Made by a program: the position numbers and the translations under genes. The notes below the pieces were generated by a model. That model had not been told where the DNA came from. It was given only the letters and a program-made list of their open reading frames with translations, and did no database searches. 64,000 bases of DNA from Triticum aestivum (taxonomy: Eukaryota > Streptophyta > Magnoliopsida > Poales > Poaceae), in NCBI RefSeq assembly GCF_018294505.1, contig NC_057808.1:227041780-227105779 (forward strand), given 5' to 3'. Positions 45,701-55,862 of this stretch are shown piece after piece (the first letter of the stretch is position 1; the number at the start of each line of letters is the position of its first letter).

Positions 45701-46446
45701 GTGGAGGCCCACTGCGAGGCACAAAGGTAGGCTGGCGCCGAAATCACACCAAACGCTCATCGGTCGCTGGAGGAGCAGCTCTTGGCGATCCAGGCCCGCC
45801 TCCAGCCGGCTCATCGTCTGCTCCGCCAGCTTCAGCGTGTTGGGGCGCAGGTGTTGGCCGCTCTCTGGCCTGGTGAAGTGATTCCCCGCACCCCCAGTCG
45901 GACTGCCGACTGGCTGGAGGTGGCGGTCGGCCGCTTCGAGGCCTGGAAGGCTTCGGTGGCTCGGTCCGGCGCCAGGCGGGCGCTGGAGTTCGCCAAGGCC
46001 TGGTATCCCGAGCTGAGTCTGGACCAGCTGGCCACCTGGCGGCAGGAGGCCAACACGGAGCTGGAGCCGGCGCGGCCGGCTATCATCCAGCGGGCTTCGG
46101 CGATCGCCGACTACACCGACACCAGCGCCTTCGCTCCTGAGGTGGACGAAACGGTGTTGCCCAGCCGGAGGAGTGGTTCGGGCTGAACCCGGCAGAGGGC
46201 GAGGACTCGGCGGAGGAGATCGACTCCAGCGATGAGGGCGAAGAGGAGGAGGAGGAGGGTGAAGACGTCGGGCCAGATGGTGGAGCGGCCGGTCAGCCTT
46301 AGCTTGACCGTGCCTCCAGCAACAAGGCACGCGCGGGTGCACCGCCTGCAGCCGGCGATGATCAAGCCGAGACCCGCCAGCCGGCCACTCCTCCAGCAGG
46401 TGGCGCCGTCTCCACCGACCAACCCGGCTCCCACACCGCGCCCTTA
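42703..46446 (+). pseudogene. Antisense extra gene of E3, PF04195-like, six exons
   Basis: Exons 42703-43590, 43676-44100, 44180-44885, 45063-45147, 45298-45564 and 45663-46446 are joined by GT-AG introns and keep one frame throughout, which is hard to explain by chance. Exon 1 encodes the plant 'putative gypsy type transposon' domain (FLRGIGLPASAFFRSFLEFY, HLTPNTVVPL, CEGYLGVLPTLELWGEFF). Exons 2-3 are Gly/Ser/acidic with a basic GSWPKKPKGG stretch and Ala/Glu/Arg helices; exons 4-6 are coiled coil, a conserved-looking helical region and an acidic tail. Disruptions: TAG at codon 2 (42706-42708), in exon 4 (45066-45068), exon 5 (45381-45383) and exon 6 (45728-45730), and a frameshift near 46150. 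It is antisense to gag-pol. Function unknown. Confidence 0.75.
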
Positions 46447-47176
46447 GTCTAGTCTGCTGCCTCTATTTTCCTGTTTTACCACTCTTGGAACAGTATTTTG
46501 TTAGGTTTGCACAATTCCACCCACTGGGGGTGTATTCGAACTATATTGATTACCGGCCTGTTGGGGGCCTTATGGGTAAATATGATTATGCATGCATTTG
46601 GCTTTCCCTTGTTCTTTGCTTTTCATCCTTCTGCTGTTTCCTTTGCCGCCCTCCCTTGGTTGCCGCCTCCCCAGTCGGACAGTTGCTCTGCAATCTGTGG
46701 CTGGAGGAGTGCTTGGCCAGTTGGGAGGGCAAGTACTCTAGCTTTGTTGGATTATAGCGAAGTGATTGGGAGGCCAGCCAGCCGGCTGTTTTGACAGCCG
46801 GCAAGCGTGGTTGGAGGCCGTCTTTTCGTTATACAAGTTCGTTAGTCCTTAGCCGTTTTTCATGTGGGCATCCTTTCTGCCTTTGGCTCTTGCTAGTCGG
46901 ACAGTCGGTTCTTCGAGCTGCGACTTTCAACAAGAGAGGGCTCGGGTGCCGGCACACTACTTGTCTCACTTCAGGTAGAACTTTAATATAACTTAAGGCG
47001 GCCAGTCCCCGGGCCGACTAGTCGAACCCGGTGCCAGACAGAAAATCAAATGTAATAATACATTCATGAATATGACACTCGTCATTCATAGATAAAGGAG
47101 GGCAGTCCCCGAGTGCTCCTCGGGGGGCCCATTGTTTCGTACTTAATACAAAAAGGTAGCATGATACATACTGCTT
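46447..47176 (-). other. E3 spacer between integrase and antisense gene
   Basis: No gene seen. The two convergent transcripts, integrase from the right and the antisense gene from the left, would end here. AGTCCCCG motifs occur near 47005 and 47104. Confidence 0.6.
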
Positions 47177-49357
47177 TCAACTGTAAAATCTTCTCAGGAG
47201 GTTCGCGTTCCATGGTCGCTCCGACTCCTTGCCGGAATCATCCCTCTTGCGTGCTCTTGGTTTTTGTGCGTCGATCAGGTAGTAGGAGTCGTTGCCTAGC
47301 GCCTTGCTGATGACGAAAGGGCCTTCCCAAGGGGCCGAGAGCTTGTGCTGGCCGGCTGTTTGCTGGATCAGCCGAAGCACAAGGTCGCCCTCTTGGAAAG
47401 ATCTTGGCTTGACCTTGCGGTTGTGGTAACGGCGCAAACCCTGCTAGTAGATGGCGGACCGGCTGAGTGCTAACAGCCGGCCTTCTTCCAGCAGGTCGAC
47501 ACTGTCTTCTCGCGCTTCCTTGGCCTCCGCCTCCGTGTACATGGTGACCCGAGGCGAGTCGAACTCGATGTCGGTTGGGATGACGGCCTCGGCACCATAT
47601 ACAAGGAAGAACGGAGTGAAGCCGGTTGACTTGTTAGGGGTAGTACGCAGACTCCAGAGGACAGCCGGCAGCTCATCGAGCCAGCAGCCGGCCGATCGCT
47701 CCAGTGGTACGACCAGTCGGGGCTTGATGCCGGAGAGGATGAGTCCATTTGCCCGCTCGACCTGGCCGTTTGACTGCGGGTGGGCAACGGACGCTAAGTC
47801 CAGTCGGATACCCTGCGTCGCGCAGAAACGTGCCAGCGCTCCTTTGGCAAAGTTTGTGCCATTGTCGGTGATGATGCTGTGCGGCACACCATACCGAGTA
47901 GTGATGTCGGCAATGAACGTCACGGCAGTCGGCCCGTTCAGCTTCTTGATCGGTTTTGCTTCGATCCACTTGGTAAATTTGTCCACGGCAACAAGCAGAT
48001 GTGTCAGGCCGCCGTGGGCTGTCTTGAATGGGCCCACCATGTCCAGTCCCCAGACGGCAAAGGGCCAGGTGAGGGGGATGGTCTTGAGTGCAGAAGCCGG
48101 CAGGTGTTGCTTGGAACTGAAGACTTGGCATCCTTTGCAGCTTTTGACTATCTCTTTGGCATCTTCCAAAGCAGTCGGCCAAAAGAAACCGTGGCGGAAA
48201 GCTTTGGCCACAAGTGATCTTGAGGCTGCGTGGTGGCCGCATTCGCCTTGATGGATATCCTTGAGGATTGCCACACCTTTCTCTGGCTCGACGCAGCGCT
48301 GGAAGCCTCCAGTGACACTGCGCTTGACAAGTTCTCTGTTTATTATTGCATATGCTCCGGCTCGACGTTGCACTAGTCTTGCCGAGATCTCATCAGCCGG
48401 CAACTTTCTATTGACTAGGAAGTTGAGGATGGGCTGGGCCCATGATGGAGCTGTGACTTCTTCTACTGTCAGTACGGCCACTGTGACTCGGGTGGGCGGG
48501 TTGGGTGGTGGGGAGTTGGAGTCGGCCACCGCTTCTTGTGACGCTGCAGTCCCCGGGCCGACTGCTGCAGTCCCCGGGCCAGGTTCTGAAGTCCCCGAGC
48601 CGGGTGCGACTACAGCAGTCCCCGGGCCGGTTGTCGAAGTCCCTGAGCCGCCTGCTGGGTTCCTCCAGTCGGATCCGGCTGCATCGGTGGCAGGCGGTAC
48701 GAAGATAGAGTCCGACTCTGGAGACGGCTTGATGGACGGTTTGAGGAGGCGCTGGAGAGAGACACCGGTCGGTATAGCCTGTCGGGTAGAGCCGATCCGC
48801 GCCAGGGCATCTGCTTGGTCGTTGTCGGCCCGTGGCACGTGAAGGAACTCACACCCTTCAAAGTACCCACTGATCTGCTGGACGAGGAATCGAGAGCTCG
48901 CCATGTTTGCATCCTTGGCGTCCCAGTCGCCAGATGACTGCTGGACCACCAAGTCTGAGTCGCCATAACACAGGATCTGGCGTATGCCGAGCTCTTTGGC
49001 TAGCCGGAGCCCGTGTATGAGTGCCTCGTACTCGGCCACGTTGTTGGAGGCGGCGAAGTGGATTTGGAGCGTGTATCTGAGTTTGTCGCCTTTGGGAGAG
49101 GTGAGGACGATGCCGGCTCCCAAGCCGGTGCGCATCTTGGACCCGTCGAAGTGCATCCGCCAATGGGTAGAGTCGAGAGCCGGCAGTAGGTACTGGGTCT
49201 TGGCCCAGTCGACGAGGAAGTCGGCCAATGCTTGGGACTTGATGGCGGTGCGGGGCTGGTAGAAGATTGTGTAAGGTGCCAGCGCAATGGCCCATTTAGC
49301 CACCCGGCCGGATGCATCCCGGCTGCCTATGATCTCGGCAAGCGGGGCGGTGCACAT
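47177..49357 (-). pseudogene. pol: E3 RNase H and integrase
   Basis: One frame, interrupted only by TAG at 47446-47444. RNase H has its acidic residues in HFDGSK, AEYEAL and GDSDLVV. A Gly/Pro/Thr-rich linker follows (about 48480-48690). Integrase has the zinc region (GHHAASRSL...CKGC), and the core with Asp in WGLDMVGPF, Asp in ITDNGTNF and Glu in NGQVERANG. After the TAG, a C-terminal part (RSFQEGDLVLR, GPFVISKAL) completes it. These enzymes would degrade template RNA and insert the DNA copy. The catalytic residues are all present, unlike E2. Confidence 0.85.
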
Positions 49358-49375
49358 GACCGTGATGGGATGCTC

Positions 49376-50595
49376 TTAAAAGTAGGGCTTCAGCTTCTTG
49401 GCGGCGAAGTACACTCCATAGCACATCTTCCGGTAGTGCGGGTAGTTTTGCTTTGAGCTGGATAGTACTTCGCTTAGATAATACACCGGCCTCTGAACTA
49501 GCTGGGCTCGGCCTTCTTCCGGGCGCTGGACCACGACAACTGTACTGACCACTCGGCTAGTCGCGGCAATGTAAAGGAGCATGGGCTCCTTCTCAGTCGG
49601 CGCTGCCAGGACAGGTGGAGTAGTCAGCATCTTCTTCAAGTCATGGAAGGCTTGGTCTGCTTGGTCATTCCACTCGAAATGAGTGGATTTCTTCATGAGT
49701 CGGTACAGGGGAGAGCCTTCTCTCCTAGCCGGCTGATAAAGCGGTTTAAGGAGGCCAGGCACCCAGTGAACTTCTGCACGTCCTGCAACTTGGTGGGAAT
49801 CTCCATTCTCTCAATGGCCATGATCTTCACAGGGTTGCACTCAATGCCGTGTTCGGAGACCAGAAAACCTAGAAGTTGGCCGGCTGGTACTCCGAACACG
49901 CATTTCTCGGGGTTGAGCTTGATCTGGAATCGGCGCAAGTTGGCAAATGTTTCTTTCAGGTCCTCCAGCAGGGTGCCGCGCTTCTCTGTCTTCACCACAA
50001 TATCGTCTACGTAGACGTGGGCATTTCTGCCGAGTTGCTTGAGGAGGCATTTCTGCATGCAACGCTGAAAAGTGGCACCGGCATTCCTCAAGCCGAATGT
50101 CATAGTCAGGTAACAGAAAGCTCCGAATGGTGTGATGAAGGAATTCTTCAGGCGGTCTGCTGGGTCCAACTTGATCTGGTGGTATCCTGAGTAGGCATCC
50201 AAAAAACTCAACAGCTCGCATCCAGCCGTGGAGTCTGTCACTTGATCAATCCGTGGCAAAGCAAACGGATCTTTGGGGCAGGCCTTGTTGAGGCTGGTGT
50301 AGTCTATACACATACGCCATTTGTTGTTCTTCTTCAACACCAAGACTGGGTTGGCAAGCCACTCTGGGAAAAATACTTCCATAATAAAGCTGGCGGCGAG
50401 GAGCCGGGCTATCTCTTCTCCTACGATTCTTCGCTTTTCTTCTGACAGTCTGCGGAGGGGCTGCTTGACCGGCTTCGCGTTGGCTCGGACGTGTAATTTG
50501 TGCTCGGCGAAATCCTTCGGAACACCCGGCATGTCCTTTGGGGACCATGCAAAGATGTCTCGATTCTCACGGAGGAAGTCGACGAGCTCGCCTTC
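49376..50595 (-). pseudogene. pol: E3 reverse transcriptase
   Basis: The frame 50532-49693 holds reverse transcriptase blocks in order: FFPEWLANPVLVLKKNNKWR, CIDYTSLNKACPKDPFALPR, YSGYHQIKL, TFGLRNAGATFQ, and the YVDD active site at 50013-50002 (VYVDDIVVK). A 1-nt deletion near 49720 (LGEKALP) moves the thumb/connection part to the frame 49762-49376, which ends with TAA at 49376-49378 just before RNase H. With the upstream frame to 50595 it follows protease after a single TAG. Confidence 0.85.
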
Positions 50596-51200
50596 CTATT
50601 TACTGTCCAGGTTTCCACCAATGACTGCAAACCTTTCCGGGTTCTCCGGGTCCAGAGGTATCTTCTTCGTATCCTTGGCCGGCTGGAAGGAGCCCTGCAC
50701 ATCATAATCCTTGGGGTTGGGAGACAAGGCCGGCTGCTTGCCGGCCATGGCCATAACTCGCTCCAGCATCTTCTTCTCTTCTGCCACTACGAGGGACTCG
50801 GCCAGTCGACTGCTGGCTGCGGCGCACTCGATGGACTTCTTGTAGTCGCCGGCTACAGTGATGATCCCCTTCGAGCTCGGCATCTTCATCTTCAGGTAGG
50901 CGTAGTGGGGCACAGCCATGAACTTGGCCAGAGCAGGTCGGCCAAGCAAGGCGTGGTAAGGGCTCTCCAGATCTACTACCTCGAACCAGATTGCTTCTCG
51001 GCGAAAGTGATCCTTGTCTCCGAAGAGAACATCCATCTTGATCTTGCCGATCGGGGAACAGGACAGGCCGGGTACGATGCCATGGAACACGGTCCGGCTT
51101 GGCATGAGCTGCTTTGCCTTGAGCTTCAGCTTCTCCATGGTATCGCGGTACAGTATGTTGATACTACTTCCGCCATCAATCAGAACGCGGGAGAATCAGG
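50596..51200 (-). pseudogene. pol: E3 aspartic protease region
   Basis: The protease active site LIDGGSSINIL lies at about 51190-51155, just upstream of the ATG at 51138. The rest of the frame (LLGRPALAKFMAVPHYAYLKMKM) is the C-terminal protease part of Tat elements. It ends with TAG at 50598-50596, after which coding resumes in the same frame into reverse transcriptase. A TGA just upstream of the active site splits it from gag. Confidence 0.8.
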
Positions 51201-52581
51201 CAGCTCGCCTCTCCGTTGCGAGGGTGACATCCAATACTAATGCGTAGGAGCCAGGGGACGGTATCACCTCTGGGTGGTCGGCCCGGCTCCAGTTGATAGG
51301 CTTCTCGGACCAATGCATGAACTCGGGGTCGCTGGAGGCGACTGCGTTGACCTCTTGGTGCTGTCGGCGCCGGCTGCGCTTGTCTTCAACCTGGCTCGTG
51401 AAGACGACGTAGGCGGCGTGCTCTTCAGGGAACTCATCTTGAATGGCTCCAACTGCTGGTCGAGCAGCCGGCTGCTGGGGGGCTGGAGGCGGCGGGCCGG
51501 GAGGCGGAGGCGGCACCAGCCCCTCGCCCTTGGAGATCCGTGTGAGCCAGTGGCAATTTCGAGTCGTGTGGTTGGACGGCTTCGCGCCGCTGTGGAACTT
51601 GCAGGGGGCATCGAGAGTCTGCTCGTAGGAGAAGGCCGGCTGCCAAGCCGGCCTGCCGCCCTTCTTCTTGGGAGCGGGCCGTTCTTCGGGCTGCTCATCT
51701 TCGACTGTGGCCACCTGCCGACTGGCGGAAGGCGGCATAGGGGCCTTGCGCTTGTGGTCGTTCTGGTAGGGGCGCCGATTGGGGTCGCCAGCCGGCATCT
51801 TGGGAGCCGGAGCGAGCACCTTCCCAGAGGCACCCTCTCGGAGCTCGGTCTTCATCGAGGAGTCGGCCGTGGCGTACTTGTCTGCGATGATCAGCAGCTC
51901 GTCGAGGGTAGCTGGCTCGTCGTAGAGGAGTCGGTGCTTGAGGAGGATGCCCTCTCGGCATCCGGCGGTGAAGTATTCGATGGCCTGAACCTCGTGCACC
52001 CCCTCGCAGGAGTTGCGGAGCTCGGCCCACCGCGTGAGGTAGTCGCGGGTCGACTCGTTGGGCCCTTGGACGCACAGGGAGAGCTTGCGGGGCTTGGGAG
52101 GTCGCTTGTACATGCTGGTGAAGTTGCGGACAAAGACTTCCGTGAAGTCCAGCCAGCTGTTGACGCTGTAGGGCTTGAGGCTGTTGAGCCAGGTGTGTGC
52201 CGTGCATTGCAGCATGAGGGGGACGTACTTCACGGCTACGCGCCGGTTGCCGTTCGCTATGCTGACAGCAGTAGAGTAGTCGATGAGCCAATCTTCCGGC
52301 TTCACAGAGCCATTGTACTTGGGCGTGTCTCTGGGGAGCGAGAACCCTTTGGGGAAGGGCTCGTCGCGGATGCGCGGGCCAAAGCATGGCGGGCCGACAT
52401 CGTCTTCTTCTTCTAGCGCCAGGGATCGGGCTAGGCGGTCGATCCGGTGGCGGGCGTCGTTCTCGTCGACTCCTTCGCGGTGGCCTAGTCGGCCACCAAG
52501 AGTCGGATGCATGACAGGTGGCGGGGTGGGATACCTCTCCCCTTGAGGCGGCGGAGGAGGCGGATTTCCTTGGCGCTCCAC
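51196..52581 (-). CDS. gag: E3 gag (461 aa)
   Basis: An intact frame. A Pro-rich N-terminus leads to the capsid domain (PKYNGSVKPEDWLIDY, AHTWLNSLKP, FVRNFTSMYKRPP, TRDYLTRWAELRNSC, FTAGCREGILLKH), a basic linker, and a zinc-knuckle-like CKFHSGAKPSNHTTRNC (C..H..H..C, spacing unlike CCHC), then Pro-rich text and a C-terminal YALVLDVTL stretch that leads into protease. It packages RNA in the particle. The start at 52581 is the first Met of this frame; coding of the N-terminal part continues upstream in other frames (52690-53280), so the native gag is longer and this may be an internal Met. Confidence 0.75.
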   Translation of the reverse strand: MERQGNPPPPPPQGERYPTPPPVMHPTLGGRLGHREGVDENDARHRIDRLARSLALEEEDDVGPPCFGPRIRDEPFPKGFSLPRDTPKYNGSVKPEDWLIDYSTAVSIANGNRRVAVKYVPLMLQCTAHTWLNSLKPYSVNSWLDFTEVFVRNFTSMYKRPPKPRKLSLCVQGPNESTRDYLTRWAELRNSCEGVHEVQAIEYFTAGCREGILLKHRLLYDEPATLDELLIIADKYATADSSMKTELREGASGKVLAPAPKMPAGDPNRRPYQNDHKRKAPMPPSASRQVATVEDEQPEERPAPKKKGGRPAWQPAFSYEQTLDAPCKFHSGAKPSNHTTRNCHWLTRISKGEGLVPPPPPGPPPPAPQQPAARPAVGAIQDEFPEEHAAYVVFTSQVEDKRSRRRQHQEVNAVASSDPEFMHWSEKPINWSRADHPEVIPSPGSYALVLDVTLATERRAA

Positions 52582-53280
52582 TGCTCAAGGGCAGCCTTCC
52601 ACGTCGCGCTCGATGGTGATCCGAGTCCGGCTGCGGCTAGCAGCCGGCTCCTTGTCTTTCCTTGCGCGGGCGCCGCTCGCAGTCGGCGACTAGGATGTCG
52701 CGGCATGCTCTCGGCGCGGGGGAGGACTCTCAGCGCGGGCGCCGGCTTCGTGCCGTTCTGCGGCCGCGTCGATCAGCTGCTGGATTCGCCTTGTCATGTA
52801 GGGGAGCTCATCGGCTCCCAGCCCATTTAGCTCTTCAGCGGCCGCCTGAGCGGCTCGCAGATTCTCGAGCGGGGTGGCGTAGACGGGGCGGTCTGCCCCC
52901 AGCATGCTGGCGATGGCCACGCCGCGCTTCTTGACGAGGCCGGCTCGGCTCGGCCGCCATGAGGCGGCGTGCCAAAGGCGGCGCGGTCGACTTCGCGCTG
53001 GTGAGCCTCGGTGAGGCGTCCCATGGAGGCTATCTTCTGGCCTTCCGCGATGAGGGTGAGGCGGCGTGCTTCCAGGGTCTCGGCGTCGGCATCGGCCGGG
53101 ATGGGGACGGATAAGTCATGCATCGCCGCTTGCAGGACGTCGTGGGCGTTCTTGCCCGAGTTGGCGACGTGGCTGATGACCAGCACCTCAGTGACAGCGC
53201 TGTTGCCGCTGTCGGCTCGAGGGAGAGGGTCGTCGAAGACTACCACGTCGGAGGGGTAGGCGTCGAGCGATCCCGTGTCG
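52582..53280 (-). pseudogene. gag: E3 gag N-terminal part, broken at junction
   Basis: Minus-strand pieces DAYPSDVVVFDDPLPR, VTEVLVISHVANSGKNAHDVLQAAM, VPIPADADAETLEARRL and, in a second frame, DRPVYATPLENLRAAQAAAEE and MTRRIQQLI belong to the helical N-terminus found in Tat-type gag proteins. At least two frameshifts occur. The sequence stops being E3 at 53280, so the initiator region is lost. Confidence 0.7.
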
Positions 53281-55569
53281 GAACTGAGTTCAAGAACTCT
53301 GGTCTTGATGACTATCTTGATGAACTTGGTATTACTCATGAGTTATCTGCTCCTTACACTCCTCAGCAGAATGGCGTCGTGGAGCGCAAAAACAGGACTC
53401 TTGTTGAGATGGCTCGCACTATGCTTGATGAGTACAAGACGCCTCGACACTTCTGGATTGAGGCAATTTATACTATGTGCCACATCATCAATAGAGTATA
53501 TCTTCACAAATTCTTTAAGAAGACTGCCTATGAACTCCTCACTGACAAGAAACCCAATGTGAGTTATTTCAAAGTCTTCGGTGCTAAATGTTGGATTAGA
53601 GATCCTCATCACAACTCTAAATTTGCACCGAAAGCACATGAGGGTTTATGCTTGGTTATGGAAAGTACTCGCACACCTACAGAGTCTTCAACAACGTGCA
53701 CCACAAAGTTGTTGAAACTGTAGATGTGCGTGTCGGCGTTCTGGGAACGGGGGTCCCTAGACTTGCCTGCCTGCGGCCACGACGTGGCTTTGAGCGGGCC
53801 TGTACGGCCCATCTTCATCGACAAGGCATACAAGACCCTCGTGAGGGGCCAAACCTCGCAAGGCGGACGACGCAAGACCTCCTCAGGAGCAGCCTCACCA
53901 GGCTGCCTCGCGAGGAGCGAAGATATCAAGGTGGGGCAAACCTCATGAGGTACTCGTGACGTGAGCCATGACGACCTGGATCAGACGGGCGCTAGGCGGG
54001 CGCTAGAGCGCGCAGCGTCCTTGTTTCCTCTTTGGTGCCAAGGGAGCAGGCGCAGGCGCGGAGTACCGAGGCATCAAGCAAAGGTTTCCTTATCGGTGCA
54101 ACGAGACCAAGACCAGTAGGCCAGCAGGACGGAGGTCACCATGGAGCCCAAGATGGCGTCACCACCAGAGCCTTTCGTAGGCGAAGACCACTTTTGTCAG
54201 GATAGCTTGTACTAGCTGTCCCCTTTCAAATTGGCCACTGTTGTTGGCTCCCTTCCCGCTCAATATTTGGGGAGAGGACCAGGGCCTATATAAGTAGAAC
54301 TAGCCACCACAGTAGAGGGCATCAAGTCCTCATCCCCACAAGTTAGACAAGCACAAGAACACCTCAACCTCAGGAGGCTGTTCTTCCCCTTGTACTGTTG
54401 TCGGGTGGTAGGTGCGACATATGCCAATGGGTGGCTTATCATTGTGGGAGGCAGTAAGACGTCGCCGGTGCCTGGAAATGGGATGAGGCGAAGACATGCA
54501 CGCCGACGAATCTTACCCAGGTTCGGGGCTCTCCGTGGAGATAACACCCCTAGTCCTGCTCTGCAGGGTCTCTGCATGATCACTAGATCAAGACAAGTAG
54601 CTACAAGTGCTCCTTGAGCTATCGGGTTAGAGGGAGAAGAAGGGCAAGGCTAGCTCTCCTTTTCTCTCTATGTGGTGTGTGTAATTCTATGAGACCAACC
54701 CTTTGCATGGGTGTCCCGGGGGGTTTATATAGGCCTACCCCCCAGGGGTACAATGGTAATCCGGCTAGGCGCGGGTCCCAGCCATCAGTGTCTATGCTTG
54801 CTGGCTTCTCCACCGGTCATTGGGGCCCGCCGACTGGTGGGTCCCGCCGGCTGCCGGCTTCTTGGCCGGCACGCCGGCTCCACCGCATGGGGGCTTTGTC
54901 GGCGGCTGGTTACTGTTGCCTCGCCTATGATGACAAGGGCTTTGTCGAGGTAAGCATGGCTATAGTGTCGCCGCCTTGGCGAGCTCTCACCGTAGCCTTA
55001 CCTCGTCTTGTCTCCTTAATAGGGCGCATGCTTCGAGGGAGGGAGGTAGCCGGCTGTTGGGAGCCGGCCACATCCCTGGCCGACTAGAGGAGGCCGGGCC
55101 GTCTCCAGATGTCTCCCTGGCAAAGGGGGCCCGCCGCCCGTAGGCCGATCTGGCACATGTCGTGGGTGACGTCGGGGCCAACATGGCTACAGTGCTGTGC
55201 CGGACGGGGGATGGCTGGCCCGTACGGCACCCTGTGGCCATGCCTGTTCCGGGATTCGGGGGTAGTGGGCTGTACTGCGGCCACGCCCCCTCCTATCACC
55301 GTTATGCGGGTATAGTCTTAGTGGGTGCAGTCTTGGCCGGCTTCTGGGAGTCGGTCCTCTTGGGGCCGGCTTCCTGGAGTCGGCTATCTCGTATCTTTCT
55401 TGGGGGAGGTTTTCTGGGACTGGGTCGCCTTCGGGGAGTCGGCCCTGGGGATAGCCGGCCGGAGGAAGGTGGCCCTATGCTTTGTGTGCTTGAAGGCTTG
55501 AATGGCCTGATAATTTCTCAGAGAGCCAGGGGGAGTCGGTTAGGCTACCCGTGGCCATTTACTCTGACA
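53280..55569 (+). repeat. Right copy of a 2.3-kb segmental duplication
   Basis: This block repeats 39769-42088 in the same orientation and order: Maximus integrase end (53280-53730), first part of the E2 LTR (53731-54395), E3 LTR (54396-55569). I counted about 24 substitutions over the first 1.12 kb, a 1-nt deletion near 53646 and one 30-bp repeat unit fewer. Both transposon junctions are shared, so this is one copied segment, not separate insertions. Confidence 0.9.
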
Positions 55570-55801
55570 ACTCTTCTTCATCAGCCCAAGAGGCAATCCA
55601 CGACCACACACTGGAGTAGGGTATTACACCACAACGGTGGCCCGAACCAGTATAAATCTCATGTCTTTCTGTGTTGCGAGTTCGTCGAGTTCGTTTGCGA
55701 GATCTTAGCAAGCTAGGGCGTGGATCGGTAGGAGGGAAAGAACTTCACGCGTAACCCAGAGTTCGAACCTTAAGGGTTTTGCCGGAACCCAAGATCCGAC
55801 A
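53731..55801 (+). repeat. E2 5' LTR with nested E3 solo LTR
   Basis: Starts TGTCGGCGTTCTGGG and ends AAGATCCGACA. The E3 LTR at 54396-55569 splits it into 665 and 232 bp, a total near 0.9 kb that matches the uninterrupted E1 LTR (25749-26657). Confidence 0.85.
54396..55569 (-). mobile_element. E3-family solo LTR
   Basis: 1,174 bp with minus-strand ends TGTCAGAG and CCCGACAACA. No internal E3 sequence flanks it on either side. The flanks (TGTAC left, ACTCT right) do not form a clear target duplication. Confidence 0.8.
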
Positions 55802-55803
55802 TT

Positions 55804-55821
55804 TGGCGCGCCAGGTAGGGG
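55804..55821 (+). other. E2 primer binding site (tRNA-Arg-like)
   Basis: TGGCGCGCCAGGTAGGGG begins two bases after the LTR. It is complementary to the 3' end of a plant tRNA that I recall as tRNA-Arg, the primer described for Ogre/Tat elements. Confidence 0.7.
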
Positions 55822-55862
55822 TGCACCGTAGCTTCTCCTTCGTCGATCTGCGCTTCGCCCTC

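Larger units (their letters stand above)
40886..53280 (-). mobile_element. E3: Tat-lineage Gypsy element, 5' end lost
   Basis: On the minus strand, right to left: gag N-terminus, gag, protease, reverse transcriptase, RNase H, integrase, a non-coding spacer, an antisense extra gene and the 3' LTR at 40886-42088. The region upstream of gag, with primer site and 5' LTR, is missing: at 53280/53281 the sequence jumps to a copy of Maximus integrase. The coding capacity is otherwise nearly complete with few stops, making E3 the best preserved Gypsy element here. RNase H followed by integrase is Gypsy order. Confidence 0.85.

Noticed and set aside
47451..48251. 266-codon plus-strand frame
   Set aside because: Antisense shadow of E3 integrase, where all catalytic motifs are on the minus strand.
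51274..52416. 380-codon plus-strand frame
   Set aside because: Exact antisense shadow of E3 gag; GC-rich third positions keep the opposite strand open and no domain is seen.
53118..53723. 201-codon plus-strand frame
   Set aside because: Chimera across the 53280/53281 junction: antisense E3 gag fused to the copied Maximus integrase end; not a gene.
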